Source: Candidatus Woykebacteria bacterium RBG_13_40_15
GTDB lineage: Bacteria; Patescibacteria; Microgenomatia; Woykebacterales; RBG-16-39-9b
Length of the DNA stretch: 5,429 nucleotides
Assembly (NCBI GenBank): GCA_001816655.1
Contig: MHCP01000033.1
Location: 1,555-6,983 of the forward strand
Direction of reading: 5' to 3'
The notes under the pieces are model-generated. The model was not told where the DNA came from and did no database searches. It saw nothing but the letters and a program-made list of their open reading frames with translations. Shown one piece after another: positions 4,966-5,429 of the stretch (its first letter is position 1; each line of letters begins with the position of its first letter). The position numbers and the translations under genes are program-made.

Positions 4966-5429
4966 ACGCTTTCAAGAATATTTTTCACAATCTGCGTCGA
5001 ATCGCGGCCAAGCTTTGGTTGCTTGCGCATCCAAAAGTAGAGGTAATAGGGATTACTGGGAGCTACGGCAAAACCAATACTACGGCGGCTATATTTACCG
5101 TTCTAGCCGAGAAATTTAAAGTACTGTCTACTGATCTTAACCTTGATACCAGGTTTAATATTCCGATCACTGCATTGAAACTTGGCGAACATGAAAAACT
5201 GGTTCTTGAGTATGGGATTGATAGCCTAGGTGAAATGAACCAGCATCTTTTCATTGCCAAACCGCGGGTTGCTGTGATTACCGGAATCACGCCTGTTCAT
5301 GCAGATACTAATCACCTTGGTTCTGTTGAAAATATTATTCGTGAAAAAAGCAAGCTGGCCTCTGCCGTACCTGCGTCTGGATGGGTAATAATTAATTGGG
5401 ACGATCATTTAGCCAGAAAAATAGCTGAT
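4962..5429 (+). CDS. MurF-like Mur ligase, N-terminal part (3' end outside window)
   Basis: The first 156 residues are visible and the frame is open to the right edge. The ATG overlaps the ddl stop (ATGA) and no strong Shine-Dalgarno sequence precedes it, so translation is probably coupled to ddl. Central ATPase-domain motifs appear in order: P-loop GITGSYGKTNTT (30-41; Lys37, Thr38), catalytic-type Glu83 in VLEYGIDSLGEM, ITGITPVHADTNHLGSVE with His113, Lys129 (REKSKL) at the position of the usual carbamylated lysine, and WVIINWDD (141-148) matching the LNADD motif. The order and spacing fit MurF, which adds D-Ala-D-Ala to UDP-MurNAc-tripeptide. However, only about 29 residues precede the P-loop, against about 100 in E. 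coli MurF, so the UDP-substrate-binding first domain is missing. A helix-like, basic and hydrophobic segment (NLRRIAAKLWLLAH) takes its place and might touch the membrane. The ddl neighbour supports a MurF role; another Mur-ligase-family activity remains possible. Confidence 0.85.
   Translation, partial: MNAFKNIFHNLRRIAAKLWLLAHPKVEVIGITGSYGKTNTTAAIFTVLAEKFKVLSTDLNLDTRFNIPITALKLGEHEKLVLEYGIDSLGEMNQHLFIAKPRVAVITGITPVHADTNHLGSVENIIREKSKLASAVPASGWVIINWDDHLARKIAD

Noticed and set aside
4962..4966. Possible recoding of TGA as glycine (Gracilibacteria/SR1 code)
   Set aside because: TGA ends ddl exactly at a classic ATGA overlap with the next gene, and no gene here has an in-frame TGA inside it.

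Overview
The window most likely comes from a Candidate Phyla Radiation (Patescibacteria) bacterium, perhaps of the Microgenomates type. This is inferred from protein style rather than a marker gene. Three points suggest it: two small, poorly characterised proteins resembling the PsbP-like surface proteins common in those genomes, a MurA with an extra internal segment, and a Mur ligase lacking the usual first domain. TGA is used as a normal stop (end of ddl, in an ATGA overlap), so the TGA=Gly code of Gracilibacteria/SR1 does not apply. The sequence is AT-leaning and all supported genes lie on the + strand.

Positions 1-1256 hold two small exported or membrane-anchored proteins of unknown function. 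The first is cut by the window's left edge and ends at 418. The second starts at 427 behind a good AGGAG site and has one N-terminal transmembrane helix, a Ser/Thr/Pro-rich linker and a PsbP-like outer domain. Its reading frame breaks at a run of eight G (850-857): the N-terminal part is read to 897, while the matching C-terminal part lies in the -1 frame and ends at 1256.

Positions 1257-1355 are a 99-base gap with a near-consensus sigma70-type promoter (TTGAAA, 17 bases, TAAAAT). Its predicted transcription start is only a few bases before the murA ATG, so the murA mRNA is probably leaderless or nearly so.

Positions 1356-5429 are a tightly packed peptidoglycan precursor operon: murA-like, alr, ddl and a murF-like gene cut by the right edge. 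MurA makes the first committed step from UDP-GlcNAc. Alr makes D-Ala, Ddl joins two D-Ala, and MurF-type ligases add D-Ala-D-Ala to the UDP-MurNAc-peptide, so three consecutive genes form the D-Ala branch in pathway order. Spacing is 2 nt (murA-alr), about 68 nt (alr-ddl) and an ATGA overlap (ddl-murF). The alr-ddl gap is unusual: it holds a 9-bp perfect inverted repeat, and its right arm is part of a 13-bp unit duplicated in tandem, just before the ddl ribosome-binding site.

The most notable protein feature is Asp in place of the usual catalytic Cys115 of MurA, a change known in other bacteria to make the enzyme insensitive to fosfomycin. I see no tRNA, rRNA, CRISPR array, insertion sequence or phage gene.
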